Assembly: GCA_036365515.1 (NCBI GenBank)
Contig: CM070877.1
Location: 120,534,321 to 120,598,320 of the forward strand
Source: Torymus aiolomorphi
Lineage: Eukaryota; Arthropoda; Insecta; Hymenoptera; Torymidae
Direction of reading: 5' to 3'
DNA length: 64,000 nt
Position 1 is the stretch's first letter. Every line of letters starts with the position of its first letter. Made by a program: the position numbers and the translations under genes. Shown here one piece after another: positions 61,236 to 64,000 of the stretch. The notes under the pieces were generated by a model, which saw nothing but the letters and a program-made list of their open reading frames with translations, ran no database searches and was not told where the DNA came from.

Positions 61236-61430
61236 TCACCATAGTCTGGTCGAAAGTACCACTTTCGCTCTCGGCTCAGAAAACGCGAATGTGGTATTTT
61301 CGACCCGGGTATGGTGGAAAATAATATACGCACCACGGCAGAAAAATTGGCCAGCCCACATGTCGTGTTTGCAATTTACACGAGCTGTGGACTGTCCAAG
61401 TTTTTTCCTCCCTAGATGCGTAATATACTA
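61236..61430 (-). mobile_element. Hairpin-rich modular element, copy 7 (inverted relative to copy 6)
   Basis: It ends in GCGTAATATACTA, the complement of the TAGTATATTAC end. It shares with copy 6, in reverse order, TTGGCCAGCCCA, AATTTACACGAGCT, GTCCAAGTTTTTTCCTCCCTAG and the TATTTTCGACCCGGGTATGG module. Together the two copies form an inverted pair about 5.1 kb apart enclosing the 5' half of the LHFPL2-type gene. Confidence 0.72.
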
Positions 61431-62359
61431 TTGTTTATATTCATTTTTTAATGAATAAAAACGGAGCCAATTAAACAAATAATATAAAAGAATAATATAA
61501 ACGAATAAGTTTAAGAATTTTATTATCAGTATTTGTCAGCTGGGTAGGGAAAGCCTTATCAACTTCTATAGCTAGAGATCTGCAGCTTATTACTGTATTC
61601 TACATGAATTTTTATTATACTTGACTGCGAATCAATCTTAATTTAAAAAAATCGAAGTAATAGTTTCATTTGTTTCTACTACACATGATTACTAAAACTT
61701 ATTTAGTTAATGTCAAATTCTTTAACGGTATTAGGACTCCTTATCGGTATATAGAAAGAGCATGAAAACAAACTGGATTTAGTGAGGAATAGCACAAATA
61801 AATTCAAATGGGTTCACGGTATGTATATTTTTGAGATAATTTTAAAATTAATATTTTTATTAGTTACAAAAATTAGAAACTGCTTACGTAATTTTAAGTA
61901 CATTTGACGGATAAAATCTGTGATGAACCGAGTTCAATCATTTGAATGTGTTGTGTGAAGTTCATCAAGTTCGTAAATTCGATTTTCAGAAGTCATGCGG
62001 AGCGTCACGCGCGTTCACTTTATTCAAAATAACTACTATGATTACAATATACTGTGATTACAATACTACTATAATTACAATATACTGTGTCGTATTTTTG
62101 TTCTTGAGGTATATGGGCGACAGTTAAGTAAATTATAAATAAACCTAAAATACAAAAAGTTTCTTTAAATTATTGTACAGCAAAACATTAAGAAATATAT
62201 ATGAATACTTTCAATCTGAAAGGATCGTAAAAAATAATATACAAAGAAAAAAGGCTGATAAAAAAACGACAAAATCTTCAAAACCCGCAAGGAAACCGTA
62301 CTACTAAAAAAAGGATATATGCCTAATATATTTAAAATTTCATAACGCAACACTTATTT
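61431..62359. other. AT-rich intergenic DNA, nothing recognised
   Basis: No supported gene. It contains small ATTACAATATACTGTG-like repeats near 62035-62090 and otherwise plain AT-rich sequence. Confidence 0.45.
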
Positions 62360-62562
62360 TCACCATTCATATAATTTTTTTTTTTCGAACTCTGCTGCCT
62401 GAGTATTATCATCGAGCGTCTCGCCGTCAAGGTGAACTAGCACCATCTCCGTGCACTGGGCAAGCAGCAAGTATAGTATTGTGGTGCACTCACCACGCCG
62501 TATTCCCAGTAAAGGATGGATGAAAATTAAACGTGTAGTGTAATTAATAGATTCATTCAGTG
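62360..62562 (-). pseudogene. Frameshifted continuation of the ankyrin gene
   Basis: Right where the ankyrin frame stops, the +1 frame is open for about 65 codons: ALNESINYTTRLIFIHPLLG, IRRGECTTILYLLLAQCTEM, VLVHLDGETLDDNTQAAEF, ending at TGA 62360-62362. It looks like a natural ankyrin-protein C terminus. I found no splice pair that links the two frames. A one-base indel (mutation or sequencing error) is the simplest reading; a 3' untranslated coincidence is the alternative. Confidence 0.4.
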
Positions 62563-63125
62563 CTGAGTAAAAATATATCCAAATTCAGTCTGCGCAGTCT
62601 CTCCAGAGTAGCAATATGTACCGGAGTCTGCATAAACGCGTTAGAAGCATAGATATCCGCGCCGTATTGTATGAGGAGTTGCATCACATCGGTACGTGCA
62701 AAGTACGTAGCTACGTGAAGACACGTGTCTTCGTGCCATACGTAATCGTAAGATCTGATAACAAAAGGTCCACGGATGCGATGCGCGTTGGGGTCGACGC
62801 CGCGTTCGAGGAACGACCTGACGATCTCGACCTTGTCAAATATACATGCGATGTGAAAATGCGAAAAACCGTTACTGCCGAAGGGGTTCTCCCCGATCAG
62901 GAAAAGCCTGTCATCGATGGTCGTTACGTCGTTATTTTTAAAATCCATTGTGTATTTTTCCGATGCAATTGTCATATGAAGAGGAGTGTCACCCTGAGGA
63001 GTGCGCACCGAGGGAGAGGCGCCCTGGTCTAATAGCATCTTAATCGCGTTGTCATCCTTGTGCAATACAGCGAGGTGCAACGGTGTGAAGTCTGTGGTTG
63101 TAGAGTCCACAGCTGGAGAGTCCAT
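62553..63125 (-). CDS. Ankyrin-repeat protein, 190 residues
   Basis: The start is ATG 63125 in a good context (GGCCATGG), with a stop (TAA) nine codons upstream in frame. Ankyrin repeats are clear: residues 13-43 (TPLHLAVLHKDDNAIKMLLD, QGA), 44-75 (GDTPLHMTIA), 86-118 (HFHIACIFDKVEIVRSFLER), 131-162 (TCLHVATYFARTDVMQLLIQ, YGADIYA) and the start of a fifth (MQTPVHIATLERLRR). The frame stops abruptly inside the fifth repeat. Stand-alone ankyrin genes are common in parasitoid wasps; some carry a PRANC tail, which is not seen here. The partner is unknown; such repeats mediate protein binding. Confidence 0.75.
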   Translation of the reverse strand: MDSPAVDSTTTDFTPLHLAVLHKDDNAIKMLLDQGASPSVRTPQGDTPLHMTIASEKYTMDFKNNDVTTIDDRLFLIGENPFGSNGFSHFHIACIFDKVEIVRSFLERGVDPNAHRIRGPFVIRSYDYVWHEDTCLHVATYFARTDVMQLLIQYGADIYASNAFMQTPVHIATLERLRRLNLDIFLLSTE

Positions 63126-64000
63126 GGCCGAGTTGATACTGTCTCGTGTGAGTTAAACTAAAAAGCACAGTAGATTCGTTGGTGGAACAGGCGAATATTC
63201 ATCTGATTTTCATCAATCTAACCTATATAATTTAAATATAAAATAGTATAATATATATATGCTCATATTGAAATAAAATATTCCGAAAGTAATTTTATGT
63301 AATCGTACCTAGAAGATACAAATTAATTTGAAAAACCCACCTGTATAGGTAAGTAGCCACATTTATCAAAACAAGATACTGCGGACTCCTGGCAAAGCAA
63401 GTAAAAACGTAGAACTGATCCGGAGTTCTTCGTTATTATTTCGAGATGTTGAAGGAAACTATAAAATTTTATGACCTAACAGTTTGAAACGGTGATAGAG
63501 TGTGGCTTCATTTGTAAGAAGATCCAAAGATTACCCGCATGAGTAGCGAGAATTCAAAAGAGCGACTAATCCTCCGACACCCAGCTAACGAACACTGGAA
63601 ACTGAATTGTTTGTAAATACTGTAGATTCAAAGGACTGAATAAGCATATTTATATTTATATAAATATTATATTTATATTTACATTTATACATATTTGTCG
63701 AGTACATAAAGAGTAACACTGAGGGCTACCCAGCCCAATATTTATAAACGTTTAAAATGAAATTGCAAATTTCAAAATAAAATAATGACACAATTATTTT
63801 GCCAAGCATAATGTGGTTCTGACTCGAAAAAATGAATTGCCTGCGATTCAAATGTTATGATTCGTAACATTAATAAATTAATAATTTATTCGTAATATAC
63901 GAATCGTCGCGCGTAGTAACTACAAAACCGCTGTTGTTATGTTATTTTATAAACACTTAATGTTTGGCGCTTAAAAGTAACGCAATATGAAACACCATAG
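63126..64000. other. Upstream region of the ankyrin gene, nothing further recognised
   Basis: It probably holds the promoter or leader of the minus-strand ankyrin gene; no convincing TATA/initiator pair was found. Sequence is AT-rich, with short ATATTTATATTT repeats near 63650-63690. Confidence 0.4.

Noticed and set aside
62616..63032. 138-residue plus-strand frame opposite the ankyrin gene
   Set aside because: It is the antisense shadow of the ankyrin repeats, which have clear family motifs on the minus strand.

Overview
The window reads as nuclear DNA of an insect, most likely a hymenopteran and possibly a parasitoid wasp. The genes are split by GT-AG introns, the background is AT-rich with short GC- and CpG-rich islands, dinucleotide microsatellites are long and frequent, and foldback or MITE-like elements are abundant. 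The order is an inference; the animal nature is clear from the gene structures.

Positions 1 to about 19 kb are almost entirely repetitive. In order: a foldback at the left edge; a Tc1/mariner-type transposon with about 595-bp inverted repeats and a broken transposase (1237-4268); a 3.9-kb palindrome (4393-8292) whose left arm carries a hairpin-rich insertion and whose centre holds another foldback; fragments of host-like coding sequence, including a recognisable piece of site-1 protease (10433-10815); a 1-kb MITE; a 0.5-kb foldback; a second large palindrome (13847-16247), again with the hairpin-rich element in one arm only; and further hairpin-rich elements at 17.2-18.7 kb.

Positions 19-37 kb contain no gene I can support, only a possible broken coding stretch at 19665-20156. 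AT-rich DNA alternates with GC-rich islands that look regulatory. From about 37.2 to 52.8 kb on the plus strand lies a multi-exon DLGAP/SAPAP/GKAP gene (the Drosophila homologue is vulcan). Eight coding exons join with consistent phases and end in a clear GKAP domain; a further upstream coding exon is possible, and TATA/Inr-like cores suggest alternative promoters.

Convergent to it on the minus strand is a complete four-exon tetraspan gene of the LHFPL2 type (54763-57577). Beyond it are a small two-exon gene with a glutamine-rich internal repeat and one in-frame stop, a 350-bp hairpin built of 28-bp units, and a small ankyrin-repeat gene on the minus strand (62553-63125) with a possible frameshifted continuation.

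The most unusual feature is a family of modular elements with ends like TAGTAYATTWCGAYAC, made of exchangeable hairpins whose loops are themselves palindromes such as CGAGCGAAGCGAG. At least seven full, partial or interrupted copies occur. Two sit in only one arm of a palindrome, so the other arm shows the site without the element.
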